From positions 1 through 19,403 of the forward strand of contig JAOZOL010000019.1 in assembly GCA_029933295.1 (NCBI GenBank): 19,403 bases of DNA, in the 5' to 3' direction. The notes below the pieces were generated by a model. The model was not told where the DNA came from. It worked only from the letters and a program-made list of their open reading frames with translations, and ran no database searches. A program made the position numbers and the translations under genes. This document shows, piece after piece, positions 1-7,772 of this stretch. This stretch comes from Desulfobacterales bacterium. GTDB lineage: Bacteria > Desulfobacterota > Desulfobacteria > Desulfobacterales > Desulfosalsimonadaceae. Each line of letters starts with the position of its first letter. The stretch's first letter is position 1.

Positions 1-2
1 CA

Positions 3-653
3 ACCGGCAATGTCAGTCATGTATTTTCTTCTGCAGGATCCTATGATGTCACCTGTACGGTTACGGACAATGACGGCGCAACCGGAAACAGCAGCATTGT
101 GATCACTGTTAACAGCCCCCCGGTCGCGATTATTGAAAGCCCGGAAGATGGAGGCACATTTATACCAGGCTATGGCATTTTGTTTTCCGGACACGGCGAG
201 GATGCCGAGGATGGCGAACTGATCGGCAATTCATGTGCATGGACGTCTGACATCGACGGCGAAATCGCATCTCATCATTCTGTTAAAAAAGATGATCTAT
301 CGTCCGGTATACACACCATTACCCTTACAGTAACCGACAGTGACGGTGAAACCGGGAGTGCAAGCGTCGAAATAACAATAAATGCATTGCCAGTCGCAAC
401 GATTACCAGCCCGGCGGATGGAAGCCGGTATTCAACAGGTACCGAGGTTATATTTTCAGGCATTGGCGAGGATGCTGAAGACGGGACATTGGGCGATGGT
501 TCACTGGTGTGGACATCTGATATTGACGGTCAAATCGGCACGGGCACCACATTTTCCACAAACTCCCTGTCAATCGGTGGACATACTGTCACGCTTACGG
601 TAACGGACAGCAACGGCACCACCAGTACCTCTTTGGTATCAACGACTATCATC
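3..653 (+). repeat. Tandem Ig-like repeats, exact 270-nt period
   Basis: The strand encoding T-V-T-D-(N/S)-(D/N)-G starts at 57, 327 and 597, exactly 270 nt (90 codons) apart. Unit boundaries fall near 114, 384 and 653. The GEDAEDG segment recurs near 195 and 465, again at 270 nt. The DNA copies have diverged at many third positions, so this is an old in-frame duplication. More units may lie upstream. Confidence 0.8.
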
Positions 654-1604
654 CAGCCGAAACTGCCTGATACCGGCCAGACCTATCCAGCCAGAAATGC
701 TTTTGGGCTGCCTGTTATTGGAGAAGATTCGCAATATACGATTAATCCGCCATCATACACCAAACTGGATGAACAGGGCAATGGACTGCCGGTATCAGCA
801 GCATCCTGGCCCATGGTGCGGGACAACAATACCGGCCTGATCTGGGAGGTGAAAGCAGAAAACGATATCTCAATTCATTACATGGGGGACACCTATACCT
901 TTCAGAATGCACAGGATGTTTTTATCGCAAGTTTGAATGAAAGCGCATTTGGCGGGTATACTGACTGGCGTATGCCCACAGTCCTGGAATTATCCCTTAT
1001 CGTTGACGCTGAGGAGTATAATCCTGCGATCAACGAGACATATTTTCCAAATACCCGATTAGCAGCAGCAACCGCATCAGGCTACTGGACATCAACAAAT
1101 TATACAAATGGACTGGGCAGGCCCTGGGTAGTGGGGTTTGCCACGGGTCGACCTCTTTCTTATGAAGAGACAATGTTTTCTGTCCGTGCCGTTCGCGGCC
1201 GAGAGTTTAGCACGGGAAATTTCAGGGATAACGGCAACGGAACCATAACGGACACAAAGACGGGACTGATGTGGCAGAAAAGCCACCCTGAGTCTGTTGG
1301 ATATCCGTCTCAAATGACCTGGGCGGAGGCGATCGCATACTGTGAAGATCTTTCCCTTGCCGGTTATACGGATTGGCGTCTTCCCAATCGCAATGAATTG
1401 CAATCCATTGTTGATTATACGCGGAAAAGTCCGTCGATTAACACCACTTATTTTCCGGATGCACAATCTCCTTGCTGGTCATCTACGACGTATATGCCTT
1501 CAGATACCTCTGCATGGGGCGTACAATTTTATTATGGTTACTTTGACACCGGATATAAAGCAGAAGATTTATTTTATGTGCGTGCCGTGCGCGGCGGGCA
1601 GTGA
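3..1604 (+). CDS. Surface-type protein with Ig-like repeats and two DUF1566 domains (5' partial)
   Basis: The reading frame is open from the first base, so the N-terminus and any signal peptide lie upstream. The visible 533 residues start with the end of one Ig/PKD-like repeat, then two complete 90-residue repeats. Each complete repeat has a GEDAEDG motif, WTSDIDG, and a closing LTVTDS(D/N)G strand. Two DUF1566 (Lcl C-terminal) domains follow, each with GYTDWR(M/L)P, a YFP motif, a W(T/S)ST motif and a final VRAVRG. DUF1566 domains have a C-type-lectin-like fold and occur on extracellular and surface proteins of deltaproteobacteria and relatives; ligands are generally unknown. The stop lies 9 nt before the TPR gene, so the two are probably cotranscribed. 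A GTG at 99 exists but falls inside a repeat and is not the true start. An extracellular adhesin-like role, or being cargo of the export genes downstream, is inference. Confidence 0.85.
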   Translation, partial: TGNVSHVFSSAGSYDVTCTVTDNDGATGNSSIVITVNSPPVAIIESPEDGGTFIPGYGILFSGHGEDAEDGELIGNSCAWTSDIDGEIASHHSVKKDDLSSGIHTITLTVTDSDGETGSASVEITINALPVATITSPADGSRYSTGTEVIFSGIGEDAEDGTLGDGSLVWTSDIDGQIGTGTTFSTNSLSIGGHTVTLTVTDSNGTTSTSLVSTTIIQPKLPDTGQTYPARNAFGLPVIGEDSQYTINPPSYTKLDEQGNGLPVSAASWPMVRDNNTGLIWEVKAENDISIHYMGDTYTFQNAQDVFIASLNESAFGGYTDWRMPTVLELSLIVDAEEYNPAINETYFPNTRLAAATASGYWTSTNYTNGLGRPWVVGFATGRPLSYEETMFSVRAVRGREFSTGNFRDNGNGTITDTKTGLMWQKSHPESVGYPSQMTWAEAIAYCEDLSLAGYTDWRLPNRNELQSIVDYTRKSPSINTTYFPDAQSPCWSSTTYMPSDTSAWGVQFYYGYFDTGYKAEDLFYVRAVRGGQ

Positions 1605-1613
1605 TGGGTGGGT

Positions 1614-2645
1614 ATGAATAATTTGTTTAAAGCATTTTTGTTTGTGTGGTTGTCAGGGACGGTATGTTTCTATGCCGGCGCATGCGGGAAAAAGTCGGGC
1701 GTAATACATACGGCTCCCGTGACACAGGATGTTAAAAGCCAATTATCATATGGCGAAACATTATACAGCAGGGGAGAATATAATCAGGCGGCAGGTGTTT
1801 TTAAAAAAATTTTAAAACAAGATCCCGGCAATGTGGATGCTCATTATCGACTGGGCGTTATATACGGGAAGCAGGGAGACATAAAAAAAAGCGCCGAAGA
1901 ATTTTTAAATGTTGTTTCCCTTGACCCTGCCCATCATAAGGCGTTTTATAACCTGGGCGCGATTTATTCCTCCAAAGGGTCTTTGTATTCCGTGTCAAAG
2001 GCAGCGGATAACTTTAAGCGCTATCTTCGCCTTGATCCCTATTCGAAAAAAAGAAAACAGATTATCGACTGGCTTCAATCGCATGGACAAAAATTTGATA
2101 AAATTGAACCAGAAATCAGAACAAATAAGAATTATAATGTGTCTGCCGATAAAAACGATCTGATTTCTCAGGCCGATACCTATGTTGCGCAACAGGATTT
2201 TGATAAGGCAAAGAGTCTTTACCAGGCTGTTTTAGACAGGAACCCGAGAAACAGTACCGCTCTTTATAAGCTGGGGGTAATGTATATGAAACAGGGGGCG
2301 TTTGTGAAAGGACGAACCGAGCTGCTTAAAGCAATTTCGATTGATCCGGAATTGAGCAGGGCCTGTTTTAATCTCGGCGTACTCTATTCCACCCAAGGCG
2401 AAACCTATGATGTGGAAAAGGCGGCATTTTTTTTCAAAAAATATCTGACGCTCGATCCGGACGCGCCGCAAAAAGAAAACATCAATGCGTGGCTGAGTAC
2501 CCATGAAGATATCAAAGCCGGTCTGATTTTTCATAATGATTCACAGGCGCCCGGCGCGACGTTTTCTAATGATTCTTTCGACAACTTTAAAACCTGGCTT
2601 GAGAATCAGGCCGGTGAAATCAGCAATGAAAAAGAAACAAATTAA
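1614..2645 (+). CDS. TPR-repeat lipoprotein with an internal duplication
   Basis: The 343-residue protein starts with a hydrophobic segment ending in A-G-A-C (Cys24). This is a relaxed lipobox, so outer-membrane lipoprotein export is likely but not certain. The rest is tetratricopeptide repeats in two matching blocks, residues about 42-158 and 182-298. Each block reads as a repeat with G-E/D-Y/F at its turn, then LGV-Y-KQG, then (Y/F)NLG-(I/L)YS, a K(R/K)YL-LDP helix and a closing (D/N)-WL element. TPR lipoproteins typically act as scaffolds in secretion or envelope complexes; no enzymatic motif is seen. A GTG at 1608 would add two residues; ATG 1614 is preferred as the stronger codon, though neither has a clear ribosome binding site. 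The gene lies 9 nt after the DUF1566 gene and 15 nt before the caspase gene, so it is probably in the same operon. Confidence 0.85.
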   Translation: MNNLFKAFLFVWLSGTVCFYAGACGKKSGVIHTAPVTQDVKSQLSYGETLYSRGEYNQAAGVFKKILKQDPGNVDAHYRLGVIYGKQGDIKKSAEEFLNVVSLDPAHHKAFYNLGAIYSSKGSLYSVSKAADNFKRYLRLDPYSKKRKQIIDWLQSHGQKFDKIEPEIRTNKNYNVSADKNDLISQADTYVAQQDFDKAKSLYQAVLDRNPRNSTALYKLGVMYMKQGAFVKGRTELLKAISIDPELSRACFNLGVLYSTQGETYDVEKAAFFFKKYLTLDPDAPQKENINAWLSTHEDIKAGLIFHNDSQAPGATFSNDSFDNFKTWLENQAGEISNEKETN

Positions 2646-2660
2646 TAAAAAGGTGATTTT

Positions 2661-4763
2661 ATGAAAAAAATAATCTTATCTCAAATTCTTGCCATCAGCC
2701 TGATATTATCCTCATATGCAATGGTTTACGCTAAAGACAAAACAAAAATACTCGTCATCATCAGTCCGGAAATATCTCAACAGGCTGTTATGTCTTCAGC
2801 TAAGGGGGTACAAATAGTCAATGAATATGGAAAGCAGGAAAGAGGATTGTTCGATCAACGGTGCATCCCAGCTGAAAATATGCTGGCTAAAGCATTGCTA
2901 AACAATAATTATCAGGTGATGACGTCAAGTGATCTGGTATCGACAAAAAAATTATCTGCCGCAGATATCAAAGAAGCAACTCTGGGAAATTTTGAAATGG
3001 TGCGCAAGGCCGCAATATTAAACAAGGCGAATGTGATTTTAAACGGCTTTATTGATTCTGAAGTAACATACGAAGAAGTGTTACAGATGAAGCTGACAAA
3101 AGTCGTCACAACATTAAGCTACAAGATTTATAAAACCGCTTCAGGCGATGTCATGTTTGTCGATAATAAGGTGTATACCGATGCGGGCAAATCACCAAAA
3201 ACGCTTTTTAGCAATACATTAACCATGATGTCCGAAGATATTGCAAAAACCATAACCGGCAAAATTCCCGGCAAGGTTTCGGGCGATGAAATAAAACAAA
3301 TCGCCAAACTCCAAAAAAAATATGATGCTAAAAAAACCGCAACGTCTGTTTCTGCAAAAAAATCTCTTGCCGGAAATGGGGGTAACGCCCCCCAGATTGT
3401 GATTGTAAACCCGCCTCTGGGACGCGGGTTTAGCATTGCGCAGAAAAAAAGAAGTGTAAAGATGGAGGGGATGGTCATTGATCGATCAAGCACCGGGATT
3501 AAATTTTTTAACATAAACGGAAAGCCGGTTGCCCTTGATGCGTCAGGGGGATTTACCTACGGCGTTGAGCTGGGGCCTGGAGATAACAGCTTTGAACTCG
3601 CCGCCATGAGCAATGACGGAAAGCTGGTGAAAAAAGAGATTTCGCTGTCTTTGACGGATGACAAGATACCACCGAAAATTCTGATTACCCAGCCGATTAT
3701 TACCCGGGGGTTTACCACCATTGTGAAGGACCCTGCGGCGTCACACCTCACCATTAAAGGTGTTGTTGAGGATGACACCGAAGTTCTTTATATTAATGTG
3801 AACGGCAAGAAAGCGGTTATTGATAAAGATGGAAAATTTTCATCAGATGTGGCCTTTTCGCCGGGTGAAACAAAAATCAATATTGTGTCGGCGGATATTT
3901 TCGGCAATACCACAAAAAAGGAATTTCAGGTTTCAAAGGGCAAAAGAGGCCTGACCACGTCAATGACAAAAGATGCCAATCCAACAACCGCTTATAAACC
4001 GGTTTTGTGGGGACTTGCCATCGGCGTGTCAAAATACAGCACCAGTATGCTTGATTTAAAATACGCAGCCAATGATGTCAGGAGCATTGTTGACTTTTTT
4101 GAAAAACAAAGCGGTAAACTTTTTTCAGAAGTCCATTTTAAGATGTTAATCGATAAAAAAGTGACCAGAGACAATATTATTAACAGCATCACCACTCATT
4201 TGGGGAAAGCTGGCCCGGATGATGTTGTGTTTATTTTTGTGGCCGGACACGGAATTAAACACCGGCAGACCGGGTCCTACTATTTTGTCCCCTATGATGC
4301 GGATAATGACACCATTGTATCAAAAGGGTTGAGGATGTCTGACTTTGAAGAATCAGTGAATATTCTTTCAAAAAACGTAAATAAAGTCATTATCGCAATG
4401 GATACCTGTCATTCCGGTGCCATGGAGATCGGGCTGCGAGGGGGAATGAGCACTGAAAACATTGCCGAAACCCTAAAGCAAGCGTCAGGATTATATATTT
4501 TGTCCGCATCAAAAGGGGGAGAGGCGTCCATGGAAGGCGAAAAGTTTAAATTGGATCGTTCAGATTCCGGCCATGGGGTGTTCACCTATGCTCTGCTCCG
4601 CGGCATGCAGGGAAAAGCCAATTATGATAATGATATGTACATTTCATTAAATGAACTTTTTCAATATGTTTCCAGAGAGGTGCCCAAACTGACAGATGGG
4701 CGTCAGCATCCTTATTTAAAGGTTAGTGGGACGGATATGCCGTTAATCCTCTTAAAAAATTGA
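2661..4763 (+). CDS. Exported caspase-like (peptidase C14) protein with CsgG/FlgT-like and Ig-like domains
   Basis: The 700-residue protein has a signal peptide (KK, then a hydrophobic run, cleavage near YA-KD at 24/25). Residues about 28-200 resemble the alpha/beta fold of CsgG, FlgT-middle and LPP20-like envelope proteins; this is a weak, pattern-based assignment. Two Ig-like domains follow, about 244-332 and 337-425, each with an I-I-x-P start and an NI/VNGK hairpin. The caspase domain covers about 448-700: GLAIGVSKY at its start, catalytic His530 in VAGHG, catalytic Cys583 in DTCHSG, and SASKGGE after it. Both catalytic residues are present, so activity is plausible, probably with Arg/Lys specificity as in bacterial orthocaspases. 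An AAGGTG ribosome binding site lies 5 nt before ATG. A signal peptide places it outside the cytoplasm, unlike most bacterial caspase homologues in defence or cell death. Processing of exported proteins is the most reasonable guess. Confidence 0.9.
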   Translation: MKKIILSQILAISLILSSYAMVYAKDKTKILVIISPEISQQAVMSSAKGVQIVNEYGKQERGLFDQRCIPAENMLAKALLNNNYQVMTSSDLVSTKKLSAADIKEATLGNFEMVRKAAILNKANVILNGFIDSEVTYEEVLQMKLTKVVTTLSYKIYKTASGDVMFVDNKVYTDAGKSPKTLFSNTLTMMSEDIAKTITGKIPGKVSGDEIKQIAKLQKKYDAKKTATSVSAKKSLAGNGGNAPQIVIVNPPLGRGFSIAQKKRSVKMEGMVIDRSSTGIKFFNINGKPVALDASGGFTYGVELGPGDNSFELAAMSNDGKLVKKEISLSLTDDKIPPKILITQPIITRGFTTIVKDPAASHLTIKGVVEDDTEVLYINVNGKKAVIDKDGKFSSDVAFSPGETKINIVSADIFGNTTKKEFQVSKGKRGLTTSMTKDANPTTAYKPVLWGLAIGVSKYSTSMLDLKYAANDVRSIVDFFEKQSGKLFSEVHFKMLIDKKVTRDNIINSITTHLGKAGPDDVVFIFVAGHGIKHRQTGSYYFVPYDADNDTIVSKGLRMSDFEESVNILSKNVNKVIIAMDTCHSGAMEIGLRGGMSTENIAETLKQASGLYILSASKGGEASMEGEKFKLDRSDSGHGVFTYALLRGMQGKANYDNDMYISLNELFQYVSREVPKLTDGRQHPYLKVSGTDMPLILLKN

Positions 4764-4897
4764 CGGCTTTGTTTATTCATGGGCCGTAACTTTTACCATT
4801 GTGATGGAAATAAAAGGAACAAGATTTTTTACTGGATCAACAAAATTAATACCACAATAATTTCAATGCAAAAAAACTTACAAAAAGGAGAATGGGT
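4764..4897. other. 134-nt gap inside the long operon
   Basis: This is the only sizeable gap between the first base and 13513 on the + strand. A weak 5-bp inverted repeat (ACGGC at 4763, GCCGT at 4783-4787) lies just after the caspase stop. I see no convincing -10/-35 pair. It could hold an internal promoter for the csgG-like gene, but the sequence does not show this clearly. Confidence 0.4.
4885..4890 (+). promoter_or_regulatory. Ribosome binding site AAGGAG that sets a TTG start
   Basis: AAGGAG ends at 4890. The ATG at 4892 would be only 1 nt away, too close for initiation, whereas the in-frame TTG at 4898 is 7 nt away, the ideal distance. This supports TTG as the start of the csgG-like gene. 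Confidence 0.75.
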
Positions 4898-5608
4898 TTG
4901 AAAAGGCGATATGAATTCATATTGGTCAATGGTGTTGTGGCCTTGTTTTTGATGTTTATGTTGTTCGGGTGCTCGGCGACACCGGTAAAGCCTGATGCCG
5001 CAAATGGAAAGTACGCACAGCAAAACGAAAAAGTGGACTGGTCACAATTTCCCGCACCTCCGGCAAAGAAGGAACTTGTTGCCGTGGCCGGGTTTGAAAA
5101 TAAAAGCACGTATTCAGCCGATAAATTATGGGACACCTCTTCACAGATACTGGCGTCATCTTTGCTTCGATCCCATTATTTCAGGGTGGTTGAATGGGAA
5201 AAAATGAAACAGCTTTTTGACTGGGATACCTTAAGCCACGCCAGCCTGGTGAAAAGCCCCGAGGATTTGAAAAGGGCGCAGCGAATTTTGCTGTGCAAGT
5301 ATTTTATTACCGGCTCCATCACCTATTTTGACGTCAACCAGCATGCCACGGTGAGCGCCTTCTCCAAAAACAAGGTTATTGATACGACCATCCGGGTTGA
5401 CCTGCTTCTTCAGGATGCCGGTACCGGCGAGTATCTTTCCACCGGCACGGGAGAGCATATGGTGAGTCAGACCTATGAGGGCGGGATGTCCGGCGGGCAA
5501 ACCGGCAGTTGGGACAGTCATTCCGCCGATAAAGCCCTGACCTTTGCGATTCACAAGGCTCTGCTTGAGCTGGTGGAAGGTTTTGATGGGATTAATAGAA
5601 CAAAATGA
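4898..5608 (+). CDS. CsgG/HfaB-family outer-membrane lipoprotein
   Basis: The predicted 236-residue lipoprotein has a KRR start, a hydrophobic stretch and an LFGC lipobox with Cys25 as the lipidated residue; Ser at +2 favours the outer membrane. The mature part has the CsgG-family signature: VAVAGFENKS near the start, a helix ending in SLLRSHYFRVVEW, then a YFITGSITYFD strand. CsgG proteins form oligomeric outer-membrane pores (curli export) or anchors (HfaB); this copy is somewhat shorter than E. coli CsgG (277 aa). The start is TTG 4898, chosen from the AAGGAG spacing; ATG 4892 is the alternative. No curli subunit genes are nearby. Its stop overlaps the start of the next gene (ATGA), so the two are translationally coupled, which matches the csgG-like/GNA1162 pairing known in other Gram-negatives. 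Confidence 0.88.
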   Translation: MKRRYEFILVNGVVALFLMFMLFGCSATPVKPDAANGKYAQQNEKVDWSQFPAPPAKKELVAVAGFENKSTYSADKLWDTSSQILASSLLRSHYFRVVEWEKMKQLFDWDTLSHASLVKSPEDLKRAQRILLCKYFITGSITYFDVNQHATVSAFSKNKVIDTTIRVDLLLQDAGTGEYLSTGTGEHMVSQTYEGGMSGGQTGSWDSHSADKALTFAIHKALLELVEGFDGINRTK

Positions 5609-6294
5609 GACCAAATAAATCAAAAGTCCTTATTTTCACGGTTTTCATTGTAATGATTGTGTGTATCGGCTTTGTGTACGCTGAAAATGCCAGTGACATA
5701 GAAACAAAGGAAACATGGTGGGTGGCCGATGATTTTGATCAATTTACGCCGCAACGAATCGCGGTTCTGCCCATGGATAATTTGTCCCTGGAACCTGATA
5801 TTGAGAATGCTCTGTATCAGGAGGTGTATTTAAGGTTAACCGAAAAAGGTTATATTAAGATATCCGTTGAAAAAGTAGAGTCGGTGATGAAAAAACTCGG
5901 AATTCAGACCGCCGGCCAGCTTGCCGGCATTTCTTCCAAGCGTCTGGGGCGGGAGTTAAATTGTGATGCGGTGTTGATGGGACGAATCGATCAATCCGGC
6001 ACAGTACACATGGGCGTTTATGATGCCCTGGTTGTTTCCTGTTCTTTAAAGCTGATTCATTGCGACACCGGTAAATCTTTATGGTCAACCGAACAATGGA
6101 GAGCCGCTCATCGACAGTGGCAGGCTGATCCGATAAATCTGCTGTTTAATTTTGTTGCCCATGAAACCGCTTCAAGAAGCAAACGTGTGGCATGGCTGGC
6201 CCAGGAAATGCTGAAAACCCTGCCAAATGGCCCGGTGAAGGTTGTTAACGACAATTTACTGGATCAGGCGATGCAGATTGAGGCAGGTGATTAG
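5605..6294 (+). CDS. GNA1162/DUF799-like envelope protein
   Basis: This 229-residue protein has a hydrophobic N-terminal export signal (residues about 8-25, likely cleavage after VYA), without a lipobox. Residues about 48-170 match the DUF799/GNA1162 pattern: RIAVLPMDN, then a helix with EVYLRLTEKGY, a LG-(E/R)LNCDAVLMGRI segment, and a late L-HCDTGKSLWST strand comparable to the LWSG strand of the family. GNA1162 is a neisserial surface lipoprotein of the CsgG/TolB-N-like alpha/beta fold. In Neisseria it is encoded with a DUF4810 protein and a CsgG-like protein; here DUF4810 is absent. It overlaps the csgG-like stop by 4 nt, so both products probably act in one complex at the outer membrane. 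Family assignment rests on motif recognition, not a search. Confidence 0.7.
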   Translation: MRPNKSKVLIFTVFIVMIVCIGFVYAENASDIETKETWWVADDFDQFTPQRIAVLPMDNLSLEPDIENALYQEVYLRLTEKGYIKISVEKVESVMKKLGIQTAGQLAGISSKRLGRELNCDAVLMGRIDQSGTVHMGVYDALVVSCSLKLIHCDTGKSLWSTEQWRAAHRQWQADPINLLFNFVAHETASRSKRVAWLAQEMLKTLPNGPVKVVNDNLLDQAMQIEAGD

Positions 6295-6344
6295 GTCCAT
6301 TATTTGACATATAGCGCGTTAAAAAAATGGCAGGTGGTAAGACT

Positions 6345-7772
6345 TTGAAATTTATCAATTCAAGCTTATGGTTTGGTAGATTTTTTGCAATCGTGTTTGT
6401 CTTAATGGCAAGCACAATTGCATGGCCGACGGAAGTCGTTTCAAATTATGACGGAGTACGCTGTCTGACTTTAAGAGATGCGGTTGACATTGCCCTTGCC
6501 TCAAACCGTAATTTAATTGCTGTTTCCAATTTGTTTCAAAATTCCGATTTGTCTCTTCAGGCGGCCAGGTCAGCTTATGATCTAACAATTTATCCATCAG
6601 CAAATTTAGGAGCGTCTGACGGCAATGAAAATGTCGGCGCCGGTATTTTGCTGGATAAAAAATTTTATTCCGGCGTTGATATGACGATTTTCCCTTCTAT
6701 TACACGTTCCAACGACATGCATTCCGGAGCGATTGGTTTTGCCTTAGGTGTCCCTCTGCTACGGGGGCGGGGAGAGGTGGTGAACCTTGATGCGATTAAA
6801 AGTTCGGCTTTTTCATTAAAATCAGCCGAACATTCATTGTATCAAGCCAGGATCAGCACTGTTATTGCAACCATATCCGCAATCTATAATATTATAGAAC
6901 AAAAGGAGATTGCCCATCTGCTTGAAAACCAGGTGGCGGCCATGAAAGGGCATGCTGAAGCTGCAAATTTAAAAAAAGATGTCGGCCTTGCAACTGCAAT
7001 GGATGTGTACAGGGCAATGATACGGTTAAAGGACGTACAGGATCAACTTTCAACGACACTCAATGATCTTGCAAGCGATCGGGATACCCTGAAAGGAATC
7101 CTCGCGTTGCCTTTGAGCGAACGAATTGAGGTGATTGCCCCCCTTGAATGGAATGATATTTCAATGCCGCTTGATGAGGCGGTTCAGACAGCCCTTGAAA
7201 ACAGGATTGAGATCGTACATGCCAGAGATGCATTGGAAGAAACAGAGCGAAAAGCCCTTGTTGCCAAACATAATCTCCTTCCGCAACTCGATTTTGTCTT
7301 AGATTACGAACGTTATTCAAAGAACGATCATTTGAGCCAGGCAGCAAATTTAACCCAAGACCGGTGGAGTATAAATCTTGTCAGCACGACCGACTGGGCC
7401 AGAACCCGGGAAAAAACTACTTACCAGCAAAGCCTGCTAAATGTCAGGAACGCGAAGTTGGCCGTTGAATCTAAAAAGGATGAGGTTATTACAGAAGTCA
7501 GGCATCAGATTGAAATCCTGAAAAAGTGGAAGGAGCGGATTGAAATCAAAAATGATCAAATACGCCAGGCCGTAGGCAAACAAAAACTTTCAAGAATCAA
7601 ATTTGACCATGGCATGGCTGATAATTTTGATTTGATTGAGGCGGAATCTGAACTTTTTCAGGCCAGGGCCAATCTGATATCTGTTAAAACAGAACTGATT
7701 GTCAACCAATACAAGTTGCGCTCGGTTCTGGGAATTCTTTTTGATCGTAAGGGGAAATTGAATCTTGGTTAA
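6345..7772 (+). CDS. TolC-family outer-membrane efflux protein
   Basis: The predicted 475-residue protein has a signal peptide (residues about 10-29) and the two-fold OEP pattern. The first half has LTLRDAVDIALASNRNL. The second half begins MPLDEAVQTALENRIEI, followed by long amphipathic helices that would form the periplasmic tunnel. The late FDHGMADNFDLIEAESEL segment and the closing NQYKLRSVLG are typical of the family. Such trimers are the outer-membrane exit duct for tripartite pumps and type I secretion. Start: ATG 6327 has no ribosome binding site, while TTG 6345 sits 7 nt after AGGTGG (6332-6337) and gives a better signal peptide. The gene overlaps the adaptor gene by 8 nt, which fixes its partner. 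Function in efflux versus protein export cannot be told from sequence. Confidence 0.92.
   Translation: MKFINSSLWFGRFFAIVFVLMASTIAWPTEVVSNYDGVRCLTLRDAVDIALASNRNLIAVSNLFQNSDLSLQAARSAYDLTIYPSANLGASDGNENVGAGILLDKKFYSGVDMTIFPSITRSNDMHSGAIGFALGVPLLRGRGEVVNLDAIKSSAFSLKSAEHSLYQARISTVIATISAIYNIIEQKEIAHLLENQVAAMKGHAEAANLKKDVGLATAMDVYRAMIRLKDVQDQLSTTLNDLASDRDTLKGILALPLSERIEVIAPLEWNDISMPLDEAVQTALENRIEIVHARDALEETERKALVAKHNLLPQLDFVLDYERYSKNDHLSQAANLTQDRWSINLVSTTDWARTREKTTYQQSLLNVRNAKLAVESKKDEVITEVRHQIEILKKWKERIEIKNDQIRQAVGKQKLSRIKFDHGMADNFDLIEAESELFQARANLISVKTELIVNQYKLRSVLGILFDRKGKLNLG

Noticed and set aside
3..1604. Target protein of a diversity-generating retroelement
   Set aside because: The DUF1566 fold and VRAVRG end are reminiscent, but there is no reverse transcriptase or template repeat in the window.
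2661..4763. Anti-phage defence caspase
   Set aside because: The signal peptide, Ig-like domains and export neighbours argue for an envelope role; no defence genes are nearby.
4763..4787. Inverted repeat ACGGC/GCCGT after the caspase gene as a terminator
   Set aside because: Only five base pairs, a 15-nt loop and a poor T tract; too weak to call.
4804..4860. 18-codon ORF in the gap before the csgG-like gene
   Set aside because: It starts with ATG but has no ribosome binding site and no recognisable product; likely chance.
4898..6294. Curli biogenesis locus
   Set aside because: No CsgA/B amyloid repeats, CsgE or CsgF are present; only the CsgG family is shared.
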